64,000 nt of DNA from CAWHBO01 sp963827735 (GTDB taxonomy: Bacteria > Patescibacteriota > Patescibacteriia > Patescibacteriales > UBA12075), in contig CAWHBO010000003.1 in the NCBI GenBank assembly GCA_963827735.1, positions 422,945-486,944 on the forward strand, read 5' to 3'. Under the pieces are notes generated by a model, which saw only the letters and a program-made list of their open reading frames with translations, was not told the DNA's origin and did no database searches. Within the stretch, counting starts at the first letter, position 1. Each line of letters opens with the position of its first letter. Shown here piece by piece: positions 33,414-41,242 of the stretch. Position numbers and translations under genes: made by a program.

Positions 33414-35804
33414 TTATTTCTTTTTCTTAAGCTCTTCCTCTTTTTTGTTAACGGCGATTGTGGTTTTTATCACTGTATCAGGAATCAAGGAAATGGAGTC
33501 AATTCCGCATTCTACGAGGAACGTCGCAAAATCAGGGAAGTCGGACGGAGCTTGGCCGCAGATGCCGACTTTCGTGCCGGTTTCTTTGCCGACTTGAATG
33601 AGATATTTTATCATGGTTTTGACTGACTCATTCTTTTCATTGGAAACGCCCGCGACCGTCAAAGTGCCGCCGGCGTCGCGGTCAATTCCGAGCATGAGCT
33701 GGGTCAAGTCGTTTGATCCAATGGAGAAGCCGTCAAATTCTTTCGCGAATTCATGGGCAAGAACGATGTTGGTCGGGATTTCCGCCATCACATAAATCTG
33801 CAAGCCATTGACGCCTTGCACGAGGCCATGCTTGGCCATGATCTCTTTGACTTTTCTGCCTTCGTCAACCGTGCGACAGAAAGGGATCATGATCTTTAAA
33901 TTGGTCAGGCCCATTTCGCCTCGGACTTTGTTTAAAGCTTTGCATTCCAATTCAAACGCTGGAACAAAGACCGGGGTATAGTACCGGCTGGCGCCGCGCC
34001 AGCCGATCATCGGATTTGATTCCACCGGTTCATATTCTTTACCCCCAAGAAGCATGGCATACTCATTGGTTTTAAAATCTGATAGCCGGATGATCACATC
34101 TTTCGGGTAAAACGCGGCAGCGATCGTGCCGACGCCTTCCGCCATTTTGTCAATGAAGAATTGCTTCTTGTCTTTATATGAACGCGTGATCAAGTCAATC
34201 TCTTTTTTGATTTTGGCGTCTTTGATCTTGGCATAGTTGATAAGCGCCAAGGGATGGATCTTGATATAGTTGTTGATGATAAATTCAAGCCTGGCCAAAC
34301 CGACGCCATCGTTGGGGATGAATGAGTCGGCAAACGCTTGATCAGGTTCGCCGACATTCATCATAATTTTTGTATGCGGACGTTTCAAGTCTTTGATGTT
34401 GGTTTTTTCCACTTTGAAGGGAAGAATTCCTTCGTAAACATAGCCTTCTTCGCCCTCGGCGCAGCTTACTGTTGCCTTGGTGCCGGGTTTGATGCGGAAT
34501 GATCCGGTTTCTGTCCCAACAACGCAGGGGATCCCCATTTCTCTGGATATGATCGCAGCATGGCAAGTGCGTCCGCCTTTGTCGGTTACAATGGCAGAGG
34601 CGATCTTCATGATCGGCTCCCAATCCGGGTCGGTCATGTCGGTAACCAAAACTTCACCCGGTTTGAATTTTCCGATATCTTTTATGGTCATGATGCGGTT
34701 TACGACGCCAGCACCAATTTTGTTGCCGACGCTTTGCCCGGTGGCGATAACTTTTCCTTTGCTTCCCAATTTATATTTTTCTACAAAGTTATAGTCTCTT
34801 TGGCTTTGAACGGTTTCCGGACGAGCTTGGATGATGTAAAGTTTGTTATCAATGCCGTCCAAGGCCCATTCCATATCCATGGGGCGGCCGTAGTGCTCTT
34901 CAATCATCACGGCCCATTTGGCGAGCTGTTTGACTTGCGCGTCGGTTATGGAAGGCTTGTGCTGGTCATCCGGCTTGACCAAAATGTCTTTGACCGGATT
35001 TTTGGCGTCTTTTCCGGTGTTATAAATCATTCTCAGCCTCTTTTGTCCGATGGAACGGGAAATGATGGCGTTGGTTGGCTTGAAGACATAAAACTCATCC
35101 GGATTGACTTTGCCCTGGACAATGTTCTCTCCGAGGCCATAAATGGAATTGATCAGAACCGCATTTTTGAAGCCTGATTCCGTGTCAATTGAGAACATAA
35201 CTCCCGAACTGCCTTTGTCTGAACGAGCCATTTTTTGAACTCCGGCGGAGAGCGCTATCTGAAAATGATCAAAGCCTTTGTCGGTGCGGTAGGAAATCGC
35301 TCGGTTTGTAAAAAGAGAAGCGATGCAATGGCGGACCGCGACAATCACATTCTCGGCTCCTGTGATGTTAAGATAAGTTTCCTGTTGTCCGGCGAAAGAC
35401 GCGTCCGGAAGATCTTCGGCTGTGGCTGATGACCTGACCGCGACATCGGCTTTTTTCATCTTATAGCCAGAAGAAAGCTTTTCATAAGCCGCTTTGATTT
35501 CAACCTCAAGCTCTTTCGGGAATTTGGCCTTAAAGATCGTTGCTCGCACTTTTGCGCCGCGTTTTATAAGGTCAGCCATGTTGCCGGTATCAAGTCCGTT
35601 CAGAATTTTTTTGATTTCAGCTTTGAGACCATCGTGCTCCAAGAACAGATTGTAAGCCGCCGCTGTTGTCGCAAAACCGTTGGGAACGTTGATGCCTTTG
35701 CTGGTAAGTTTTTGGTACATTTCACCCAAGGAGGCGTTTTTACCTCCCACTTGCGGAACGTCTTTGATTTCCAGCTCATTGAAAAATTTGATAAATTTTG
35801 ACAT
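33414..35804 (-). CDS. ppsA: Phosphoenolpyruvate synthase (pyruvate, water dikinase)
   Basis: A 796-residue cytosolic enzyme that converts pyruvate plus ATP to PEP, AMP and Pi. The N-terminal ATP-grasp domain (VGGKNASLGEM, VRSSATAEDLPDASFAGQQET) is followed by the swivelling phosphohistidine domain with catalytic His in GGRTCHAAIISREMG near residue 423. The C-terminal PEP/pyruvate TIM-barrel has DGVGLARLEF, IGSNDLTQL and CGQAPSD. It could act in gluconeogenesis or, in CPR, as the glycolytic pyruvate-forming step in reverse. It is monocistronic with a strong terminator. Confidence 0.97.
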   Translation of the reverse strand: MSKFIKFFNELEIKDVPQVGGKNASLGEMYQKLTSKGINVPNGFATTAAAYNLFLEHDGLKAEIKKILNGLDTGNMADLIKRGAKVRATIFKAKFPKELEVEIKAAYEKLSSGYKMKKADVAVRSSATAEDLPDASFAGQQETYLNITGAENVIVAVRHCIASLFTNRAISYRTDKGFDHFQIALSAGVQKMARSDKGSSGVMFSIDTESGFKNAVLINSIYGLGENIVQGKVNPDEFYVFKPTNAIISRSIGQKRLRMIYNTGKDAKNPVKDILVKPDDQHKPSITDAQVKQLAKWAVMIEEHYGRPMDMEWALDGIDNKLYIIQARPETVQSQRDYNFVEKYKLGSKGKVIATGQSVGNKIGAGVVNRIMTIKDIGKFKPGEVLVTDMTDPDWEPIMKIASAIVTDKGGRTCHAAIISREMGIPCVVGTETGSFRIKPGTKATVSCAEGEEGYVYEGILPFKVEKTNIKDLKRPHTKIMMNVGEPDQAFADSFIPNDGVGLARLEFIINNYIKIHPLALINYAKIKDAKIKKEIDLITRSYKDKKQFFIDKMAEGVGTIAAAFYPKDVIIRLSDFKTNEYAMLLGGKEYEPVESNPMIGWRGASRYYTPVFVPAFELECKALNKVRGEMGLTNLKIMIPFCRTVDEGRKVKEIMAKHGLVQGVNGLQIYVMAEIPTNIVLAHEFAKEFDGFSIGSNDLTQLMLGIDRDAGGTLTVAGVSNEKNESVKTMIKYLIQVGKETGTKVGICGQAPSDFPDFATFLVECGIDSISLIPDTVIKTTIAVNKKEEELKKKK

Positions 35805-35839
35805 AGAATGATATTTTTTTATGATTTATTATGAGACAT

Positions 35840-36202
35840 TTAAAATTTTAGCATTTTGGAATATGAACCGATGAATGGCAATTCCTTCTTTTGATTTTGG
35901 GCGGCATTGATGATGCCAAGGACTCCAAAAGCAAAAGTCGCGATATAGAAAAACGGCAGAACGATCCACCCCAGGATGGGAATCAGCCCCAGGATAAAAC
36001 TGCCGACGATGCTGATTATCAAAAGTACCATGGCCTGCTTCACATGAAATTTCGCAAATTCGTTTTTTTTGATGCTGGCATCGGCAAAAAACCAAATGAT
36101 TCCAATCAAAAGATAAGAAAGAATGGCGGCCATTTTGGCGCTGTCTTCCGGATTTGGTTTTGTGCTTGTTTCTTCGGTTTGCGGATTGATTTCTTCCGGC
36201 AT
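35840..36202 (-). CDS. DUF4870-type small membrane protein
   Basis: About 120 residues. A polar N-terminus is followed by three hydrophobic segments with the family-like layout: AAILSYLLIGIIWFFA, FHVKQAMVLLIISIVGSF and LPFFYIATFAFGVLGIINAA. The function of DUF4870/Tic20-like proteins is not settled. The frame runs up to 36250, but the first 16 residues (MHRCYALYAI ...) look non-homologous, so the ATG at 36202 (MPEEINPQ) is preferred. Confidence 0.75.
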   Translation of the reverse strand: MPEEINPQTEETSTKPNPEDSAKMAAILSYLLIGIIWFFADASIKKNEFAKFHVKQAMVLLIISIVGSFILGLIPILGWIVLPFFYIATFAFGVLGIINAAQNQKKELPFIGSYSKMLKF

Positions 36203-36363
36203 ACGATTTTTAGCAGCGCGTATGGCATAAAGCGCATAACAACGATGCATTTTAATTGTTAAGAAAAATTTATAAATATTTTATTTATTTTGTGATTATA
36301 TTATAACATTATTTTCATGGAACTGCTATTCGTAGCTTCTTTTGCCTTAAAGCATCTGCTCGC

Positions 36364-36522
36364 CTGCGCATTAATTATAATTTTCTTGAAATTAAGCCTT
36401 TTGACTCAATATAGTTCAGAGTACATACTAAAGACAAATTACTTGGGTTTATATTTCGTTTTAAATTATTTAAGCCGTTCGTAAAGGCAAGTAATTTCAA
36501 GAAAATTATAATTAATGCGCAG
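36364..36522. repeat. Long hairpin element, copy D (same orientation as C)
   Basis: Arms 36364-36394 and 36492-36522 are perfectly complementary over 31 bp. Inner ends AAGCCTTTTGACT (left) and CGTTCGTAAAGGCAAG (right) are identical in layout to copy C. It lies in a 391-base gap upstream of the DUF4870 gene and before tRNA-Leu. The rest of that gap holds only the tRNA promoter. Confidence 0.85.
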
Positions 36523-36555
36523 AGTGTATTTTGAAGAATAAATTAAAAAGCTAGA

Positions 36556-36584
36556 TTGACATTTATATATATAAAAAATATAAT
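36556..36584 (+). promoter_or_regulatory. tRNA-Leu promoter
   Basis: A perfect TTGACA (36556-36561) and a perfect TATAAT (36579-36584) have 17-base spacing, ten bases before the tRNA 5' end. Confidence 0.88.
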
Positions 36585-36593
36585 AAACACAAT

Positions 36594-36675
36594 GCGGATG
36601 TGGTGAAATTGGTAGACACGCTAGCCTTAGGAGCTAGTGAGGCAACTCATGTGGGTTCAAGTCCCACCGTCCGCA
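36594..36675 (+). tRNA. tRNA-Leu (TAG)
   Basis: An 82-base class II tRNA. Acceptor GCGGATG pairs with CGTCCGC. The anticodon stem CTAGC/GCTAG with loop CTTAGGA gives TAG. The variable arm is TGAGGCAACTCA and the T arm is GTGGG-TTCAAGT-CCCAC. No CCA is encoded. Confidence 0.95.
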
Positions 36676-36739
36676 CTTAAATTTTATTTGTATTTTTAGC
36701 TGTTTTTGTATTATTGTTTATATTTTTGCGAGCTAGGTA

Positions 36740-36768
36740 TTGACAGATCTCTGTATATTATATATGAT
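36740..36768 (+). promoter_or_regulatory. Promoter of a short structured transcript upstream of greA
   Basis: TTGACA (36740-36745) and TATGAT (36763-36768) have exactly 17 bases between them. Confidence 0.8.
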
Positions 36769-36774
36769 AAATAT

Positions 36775-36900
36775 GCTTCACATTTTTGAGGTGGCGTCGT
36801 ACGAAATATGTTGTACCAAGTACGACGTCAAATATTGATCTTTTTCACCTTTCACCCTCCTTTCGGGTCGGCACTTTCTATAAGTTGCCGACCTTTTTTT
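36775..36900 (+). ncRNA. Candidate small RNA or riboswitch-like leader upstream of greA
   Basis: A promoter-to-terminator unit of about 125 nt. It contains a CGTCGTAC/GTACGACG stem (36795-36802 with 36820-36827), a CACCCTCCTTTC stretch (36853-36864) that resembles the anti-Shine-Dalgarno end of 16S rRNA, and the strong terminator GGTCGGCA/TGCCGACC plus seven Ts (36866-36900). No Rfam class was recognised by eye. greA starts 46 bases later, so read-through control is possible. Confidence 0.55.
36866..36900 (+). terminator. Terminator of the greA-upstream transcript
   Basis: GGTCGGCA (36866-36873) pairs with TGCCGACC (36886-36893), followed by TTTTTTT. Confidence 0.9.
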
Positions 36901-36945
36901 GTGAAGTTTTGTTTGTTTTTCGTTTTGTGGTAGCATATAAAGCAT

Positions 36946-37446
36946 ATGAGAGTACCGATAAGAAAACCGGGAAAATTTTCCGGATCAAAGCCTGATCCGT
37001 ATGTTACTTTTGAAAAGTTTCAGGAGCTTAAAAACCAGCTGGAAAGGTTTAAAAAAATCAGTCGGCCGCGAGCGATTTTGGAAACGAAGGCGCATGCGTC
37101 GGACGGGGATTTTTCCGATAACGCGGCTTATTCAATCGCGAAGGGAAAGCTCCGCGGTATTAATCAGCGCATCATTGAAATTGAAGATCATCTGAAGCGG
37201 GCGGTCATCATTGAAGGCGATAAAAATATGAGTAAAGTTTTTCTGGGGTGCACCGTCACGATTGAAACAGAAAATGGACAAAAGACTTATCAGATTCTCG
37301 GTTCATCTGAAACTGACCCAAGTTCAGGCGTTCTGTCGCATAATTCCCCGATCGGCTCAGCCTTGATGGGACATGGAGTTGGAGAAACGGTTACGGTGCA
37401 TCTGGCAAAGAAAGATATAGTGTGTAAAATTTTAAAAATTGAGTAA
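36946..37446 (+). CDS. greA: Transcription elongation factor GreA/GreB family
   Basis: A 166-residue RNA polymerase cofactor that rescues backtracked complexes. The N-terminal coiled coil (about residues 25-85) includes the tip acidic region ASDGDFSDNAAYSIAKG, equivalent to the D-E/D-A-Y tip motif of GreA. The C-terminal FKBP-like domain contains LGCTVTIE, SETDPSSGVLSHNSPIGSAL and a GETVTVH end. The ATG follows a possible TATAAA box by a few bases, so part of the mRNA could be leaderless. Confidence 0.92.
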   Translation: MRVPIRKPGKFSGSKPDPYVTFEKFQELKNQLERFKKISRPRAILETKAHASDGDFSDNAAYSIAKGKLRGINQRIIEIEDHLKRAVIIEGDKNMSKVFLGCTVTIETENGQKTYQILGSSETDPSSGVLSHNSPIGSALMGHGVGETVTVHLAKKDIVCKILKIE

Positions 37447-37459
37447 AATTATATAAAAA

Positions 37460-37482
37460 AATACCTGCAAAAAGCAGGTATT
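37460..37482 (+). terminator. greA terminator
   Basis: AATACCTGC-AAAAA-GCAGGTATT followed by a T-run, 14 bases after the stop. Confidence 0.9.
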
Positions 37483-37503
37483 TTTTTGTTTATTATTTTT
37501 TCT

Positions 37504-38214
37504 TTATTCAACTTTGTTAAGAGTTACCTCGCCATTGCTGATCGTGATGTATCCGGAGGGCTTGTCATTCCATGATCCGGCATTGAAATATTTTACGCCT
37601 TTGTTTTCGGCCGTATGGATTTTATGCGTGTGGCCGCAAAAGACATAGTCTGCGCCCATAAGCCAGCCGAGGCGCAAAGCGCCGCGCGCCACTTCTTCCG
37701 AGCTTCTCTGCCAGGTGGCGCTTTTTTCTTTGATAAGTCCGGTCAGCAGTCCGTTATGGTCGTAAGTTTTTATGAGATGATAAGCGCCAAATGCCAGACG
37801 GCTTACAATGAAATTGTTGTTTAGGAATCTGTCATATTGGTGGCCATGTATGGCTAAGAATTTTTTGCCGTCCTCTTTCCAAACGTATCGGTCGCAAACT
37901 TTTATTCCCAAAAGTTGTGACAAGATTTCTGACTGAGCGTCATGGTTGCCGTGGACCCAGATTACTTCACAGGACTTGGCAAGATTTCTGAGCTTGGAAA
38001 GGATTTTCCAGTGGGCGGTATGTAAGCGTTTGAACCGGAGGCCGTTCAAAATGTCGCCGTTCAAGATCAGCCGTTTATACTCATATTTTCTTAGCACGGT
38101 TATGACTTCATCGCAGCGCGTGCTGTCGTCGCCGAGGTGGATGTCGGAAATTATCAGGGTATCAATCCTGACTTTTTCCGTTTGTGCTTTTGTTATGTTT
38201 TCAGTTGTTCGCAT
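37504..38214 (-). CDS. Metallophosphoesterase (UDP-2,3-diacylglucosamine hydrolase-like)
   Basis: A 236-residue calcineurin-like phosphoesterase. The motifs are SDIHLGDDSTRCD, LNGDILN (GD), VHGNHDA (GNHD), the lone His in AIHGHQYD and FCGHTHKIH. The order and spacing match the LpxH-like UDP-2,3-diacylglucosamine hydrolase family. CPR bacteria are not expected to make lipid A, so the true substrate is probably different. It lies downstream of the 55-aa cysteine-rich gene on the same strand. Confidence 0.88.
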   Translation of the reverse strand: MRTTENITKAQTEKVRIDTLIISDIHLGDDSTRCDEVITVLRKYEYKRLILNGDILNGLRFKRLHTAHWKILSKLRNLAKSCEVIWVHGNHDAQSEILSQLLGIKVCDRYVWKEDGKKFLAIHGHQYDRFLNNNFIVSRLAFGAYHLIKTYDHNGLLTGLIKEKSATWQRSSEEVARGALRLGWLMGADYVFCGHTHKIHTAENKGVKYFNAGSWNDKPSGYITISNGEVTLNKVE

Positions 38215-38249
38215 TTTTAAGTTTTTAAAATTTTTGGTATTTCAGGTTC

Positions 38250-38417
38250 TCAGTCTATTGAACGGAAAAAATCACAGTGGCCGTTTTCCGCAACATCCAT
38301 CTCAAGCTCTTTGCAATAGCATTGGCCGGAAGAACGTTCAAAGCTGTCGCAGAGATGGCAGCGTTTGTCTTCATTGTCATATTCTTCCTTGTAATCTGAT
38401 TCAATTTCTTTTGTCAT
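38250..38417 (-). CDS. Small cysteine-rich protein, 55 aa
   Basis: A short acidic protein with six cysteines and two histidines in close pairs: CHLC, then CYC, then HC near the end. This suggests one or two zinc or iron sites. It reads MTKEIESDYKEEY at the start and ends FFRSID. No family was recognised. It lies between the Nudix gene (upstream, 20 bases) and the phosphoesterase gene (35 bases downstream), so it is likely in one transcript. Confidence 0.6.
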   Translation of the reverse strand: MTKEIESDYKEEYDNEDKRCHLCDSFERSSGQCYCKELEMDVAENGHCDFFRSID

Positions 38418-38437
38418 ATAAAATTTATGGGTAAGCT

Positions 38438-38929
38438 TTATGCGGTAAAGACCTTCAAAACAGTTTTGTTTGATTTAAAGGCCAGCTTGTCAAAGGGGAT
38501 CTTGTCAATGTCAAAAAATTTACCTTCCTCAAATTCTTCGTCGGTCGGTTTGATTTCATCCCTGTCCACTTTTGATATAAAGAATATATCCAAAGGGCGG
38601 TACTCTTCTTCTTTATATAAATAATCATTGGAATATGATCCGAAGTAAACAAGGTCAGTCAAGTCTATCCCCAACTCTTCTTTTATTTCCCGAATGGCTC
38701 CAGCTTCCGCTGATTCACCAATGTTTATAAAACCGCCAGGAATTTCCCACATTCCGGCTTTGGGCTCGCGGGCGCGGAGACCGAGATAAATCTGATTTTT
38801 ATCGTTGATTATTATCACGCCAGCTGCCGGCGCCGGATTAAAATAAAATTCAAAACCGCAGGCGCTGCAATTGCAGCGATTGTCGTTATGATCGAGTTTA
38901 TTTTTGCATTTTGGACAATATATAAACAT
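38438..38929 (-). CDS. Nudix hydrolase with N-terminal zinc ribbon
   Basis: A 163-residue protein. A four-cysteine ribbon (CPKC near residue 5, CSAC near residue 20) is followed by FYFNPAPAAGVIII and a complete Nudix box GGFINIGESAEAGAIREIKEELGI (residues ~69-92). This layout resembles the zinc-ribbon part and core of NADH pyrophosphatase NudC, but the protein is much shorter and lacks the NudC SQPWPFPxS motif. The substrate is therefore unknown. Confidence 0.9.
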   Translation of the reverse strand: MFIYCPKCKNKLDHNDNRCNCSACGFEFYFNPAPAAGVIIINDKNQIYLGLRAREPKAGMWEIPGGFINIGESAEAGAIREIKEELGIDLTDLVYFGSYSNDYLYKEEEYRPLDIFFISKVDRDEIKPTDEEFEEGKFFDIDKIPFDKLAFKSNKTVLKVFTA

Positions 38930-38968
38930 GGTTTTGTTTTTATATTATACCTGTAAAACCGGCATAAA

Positions 38969-40732
38969 TCAATCCAGAAAGTATAAAGGCACGGAAAGTT
39001 TTTTGATGATGTTGAGGCGATAGTCAAGCATTTTGTGCCCGACAAAAATCGTTGTAACCAGGTTATCGCCGCCGGCGATGGACTCAATATTGTCTTGAAG
39101 AAAACCGGTTCGGCTTAAAAACTTAAAGTCAATTTCTGTCTCATTGTTTTGCTTTAAGGCTTTGTTTAGCTTTAAAAATTCAGCATTGGCTTTTTTTTCA
39201 ATTTGCAGAGACAGGTCAATGGAATATTTATTTTCCAAGCAAAGAAGTACCATAATCATGTTTATACGGCGTTTTTTGGACCATTCAACGACTTTGGGCA
39301 ATCGTTCAATGAATGATTCGCCGCGAGTTGCCAAAATTGATTTAGGAACTCCGTTCCAAGCGATATCAGAGTTATCGTTTATCGGTTCGGCCACCTTTAG
39401 TTTTTTGGCCAAAAAGGGCGTTATCAGCGGCTCAATTATCAATGTCGAAAGGATGACCCACATGCCGATTTCTACCAGCCCGGTAGAATTCAAGGCATCA
39501 ATGTTGGCAATCGTTACCATCAATACGGCTGGAATGGCACCGGTTTCCCGCACCGCAGAAATAAAAATCAAATCTCGGATGCTCAATTTTTCTTTGCCGA
39601 AATAACGAAAAACCCACAAAGAAGAAAACACTGAGATGGGGCGGATGACAAACATGAAGATGACGGCTGCCGCAAGTCCGATCGGCGCATACCCCACGAG
39701 GCTGTTCAAATCAACCAGAGAGCCCAAGAGAATGAAGATCATCGGCTTCATAAACCCGTCAATCAGATTGTTAAAAAATCTTTCCGTTTCCCGCAAATGT
39801 TCTTTCAGGTGAAAGATCAATCCGGCTACGAAAGCGGCCATGTATCCGCTGCCGCCAAAAGCCAGGGCAACGGTAAAAATTATAATCGGCACAAAAAGAA
39901 AAAAGGCTGAATCGGCTTCAAACTCCTGTGAATATTTTTCTTTGAATTTGGCCAGAAATTCCAGAAGAATATAGCCGACAGCGCCGAGAAGAATGCCAAA
40001 AAACAATTGCTTTGAAAGAACTTTGACGCTCGCAAGATCAAAAATGGAGAGGTACCAATCGTTGATGCCGGTTAGCATCACCCCGGACACCGCCAAGGAA
40101 AGAAAAACAACGGTCAAAAGCGTACCGGTTACGTCAGTTAAGGCGCTTTCTGAAATGATGATGTCTTTGATGGAACGATTATGAAAACGTAATTTTTTTA
40201 GAATTGGTATGATCGCCGCCGGATCGGTTGAGGCCAGGACCGCGCCCAGCATGACAGCCACCATGATGGATATGCTAAAACCAAAAAAATGAGCCAGCAA
40301 AAATGTTGACCAGGAGAAAAGCAGAGCGGTGATCAAGAGGCCCGGAAAAGACAATGACAGTATTTTCCAGATTAATTTTCGAAAATTTTTAAATGGCGTT
40401 TCCAATCCTCCCGCAAACAGGATGAGAGTGGCGCCCAAACCGACAAGCACTCCGGTAACTTCGCCTGTTTCCATGATGGGGGAAAGTATCGGTTTGGCGG
40501 CCATGCCAAAAAAGATGGCAATGACGAATGACGGCAATTTGATTGTTCGGGATATGTAAAAGATCAGGAAGCTTAACCAAAAAAGCGCAGCGATTACAAA
40601 GAAAATCATCAGCAATTCATGTTCGGAGCTATGCTCTAAAAAAGTAAAGATGTGCCTAGAAAAATGAGAGGTTAGGGCCACGGCGGCAATGCTGAAAAGA
40701 GTGAAAAGATAATAAAGAATGGTTTTTTTCAT
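38969..40732 (-). CDS. Cation:proton antiporter (CPA family) with C-terminal cytosolic domain
   Basis: A 587-residue membrane transporter with about 12-13 helices. Core motifs are GLGATLILFAGGLE, MLGAVLASTDPAAIIPIL with the transport-site Asp (equivalent to the ND/DD motif) and SESALTDVTGTLL. A soluble C-terminal part of about 150 residues (from roughly residue 440) includes MIMVLLCLENKYS and a VGHKMLDYRL-type end, resembling a universal-stress-like regulatory domain. It would exchange Na+ or K+ for H+. Its leader is structured (40742-40822). Confidence 0.9.
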   Translation of the reverse strand: MKKTILYYLFTLFSIAAVALTSHFSRHIFTFLEHSSEHELLMIFFVIAALFWLSFLIFYISRTIKLPSFVIAIFFGMAAKPILSPIMETGEVTGVLVGLGATLILFAGGLETPFKNFRKLIWKILSLSFPGLLITALLFSWSTFLLAHFFGFSISIMVAVMLGAVLASTDPAAIIPILKKLRFHNRSIKDIIISESALTDVTGTLLTVVFLSLAVSGVMLTGINDWYLSIFDLASVKVLSKQLFFGILLGAVGYILLEFLAKFKEKYSQEFEADSAFFLFVPIIIFTVALAFGGSGYMAAFVAGLIFHLKEHLRETERFFNNLIDGFMKPMIFILLGSLVDLNSLVGYAPIGLAAAVIFMFVIRPISVFSSLWVFRYFGKEKLSIRDLIFISAVRETGAIPAVLMVTIANIDALNSTGLVEIGMWVILSTLIIEPLITPFLAKKLKVAEPINDNSDIAWNGVPKSILATRGESFIERLPKVVEWSKKRRINMIMVLLCLENKYSIDLSLQIEKKANAEFLKLNKALKQNNETEIDFKFLSRTGFLQDNIESIAGGDNLVTTIFVGHKMLDYRLNIIKKLSVPLYFLD

Positions 40733-40741
40733 AAGTGTTTT

Positions 40742-40822
40742 GTGATATAAAACAAAAAAACCTCTTGGGATGAGGTATCCGTTTGAAAGCCAATACCCGC
40801 CCGTAAGGCGTTATATTTGGTT
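40742..40822 (-). promoter_or_regulatory. Candidate riboswitch-like leader of the antiporter gene
   Basis: On the minus strand, a CCAA ... TTGG stem encloses CGCC-TTAC-GGGCG. A CCTC-ATCCCAA-GAGG hairpin with seven Ts (40752-40773) follows, about 20 bases before the ATG. GGTAT and ATACC segments can pair in a way that would disrupt both hairpins. Compact aptamer-plus-terminator architecture before an ion transporter suggests ion sensing. The class could not be recognised. Confidence 0.5.
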
Positions 40823-40828
40823 GATTTT

Positions 40829-40856
40829 ATGATAGCATTTTTTATTTTTTTGGCAA
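40829..40856 (-). promoter_or_regulatory. Antiporter promoter
   Basis: On the minus strand, TTGCCA (40851-40856) and TATCAT (40829-40834) have 16-base spacing. Transcription would start just before the structured leader. Confidence 0.65.
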
Positions 40857-40887
40857 TATGGCGGTTTTTTGTAACAAACATATTTTT

Positions 40888-41238
40888 TTATAGCGCAATC
40901 TTACCTTCCAAATTCTTTTTTACAATTCTGTTTGTATATGACGACTTGGCTAAAGAAGACCATATGTGATAGTACATTCGATCCTCAAATTTTACATAAG
41001 TTATCATAGATTGATCAAGTTTATCAACATCAATTTCCAAAAGACAAAATTCATCGTCCAGAATTTCATTTAAATAATTCAAATGTTCATTGATTTGCTC
41101 AATTGATGGAGTGGTATGTACATAAGAAGAGTTTTTTCCAAAATCAACTCTATTTCTGGGGTCATATGTGCCTTGAAAGTCTGTATATTCTTTAAACAAA
41201 TTAATCGGAACAATATGATAAAGTTTTTTGGGGAACAT
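40888..41238 (-). CDS. DUF952-like protein
   Basis: A 116-residue protein. The pattern LYHIVP near the start, YDPRNRVDF, VHTTPSIEQI, CLLEIDVDKLD and a late YYHIW resembles DUF952, a small fold proposed to be related to ADP-ribosyltransferase or glutathione-S-transferase-associated domains. Activity is unproven. It begins 4 bases after the Fic gene stop, so it is the second gene of a Fic operon. This pairing suggests a modification or toxin-related module. Confidence 0.6.
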   Translation of the reverse strand: MFPKKLYHIVPINLFKEYTDFQGTYDPRNRVDFGKNSSYVHTTPSIEQINEHLNYLNEILDDEFCLLEIDVDKLDQSMITYVKFEDRMYYHIWSSLAKSSYTNRIVKKNLEGKIAL

Positions 41239-41242
41239 AAGG

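Noticed and set aside
34560..35177. 205-residue plus-strand ORF antisense to ppsA
   Set aside because: Shadow of the ppsA coding frame; no family-like motifs, and PpsA is complete on the other strand.
36786..36995. 69-residue ORF upstream of greA
   Set aside because: It crosses the terminator hairpin of the short transcript and overlaps the start of greA in another frame.
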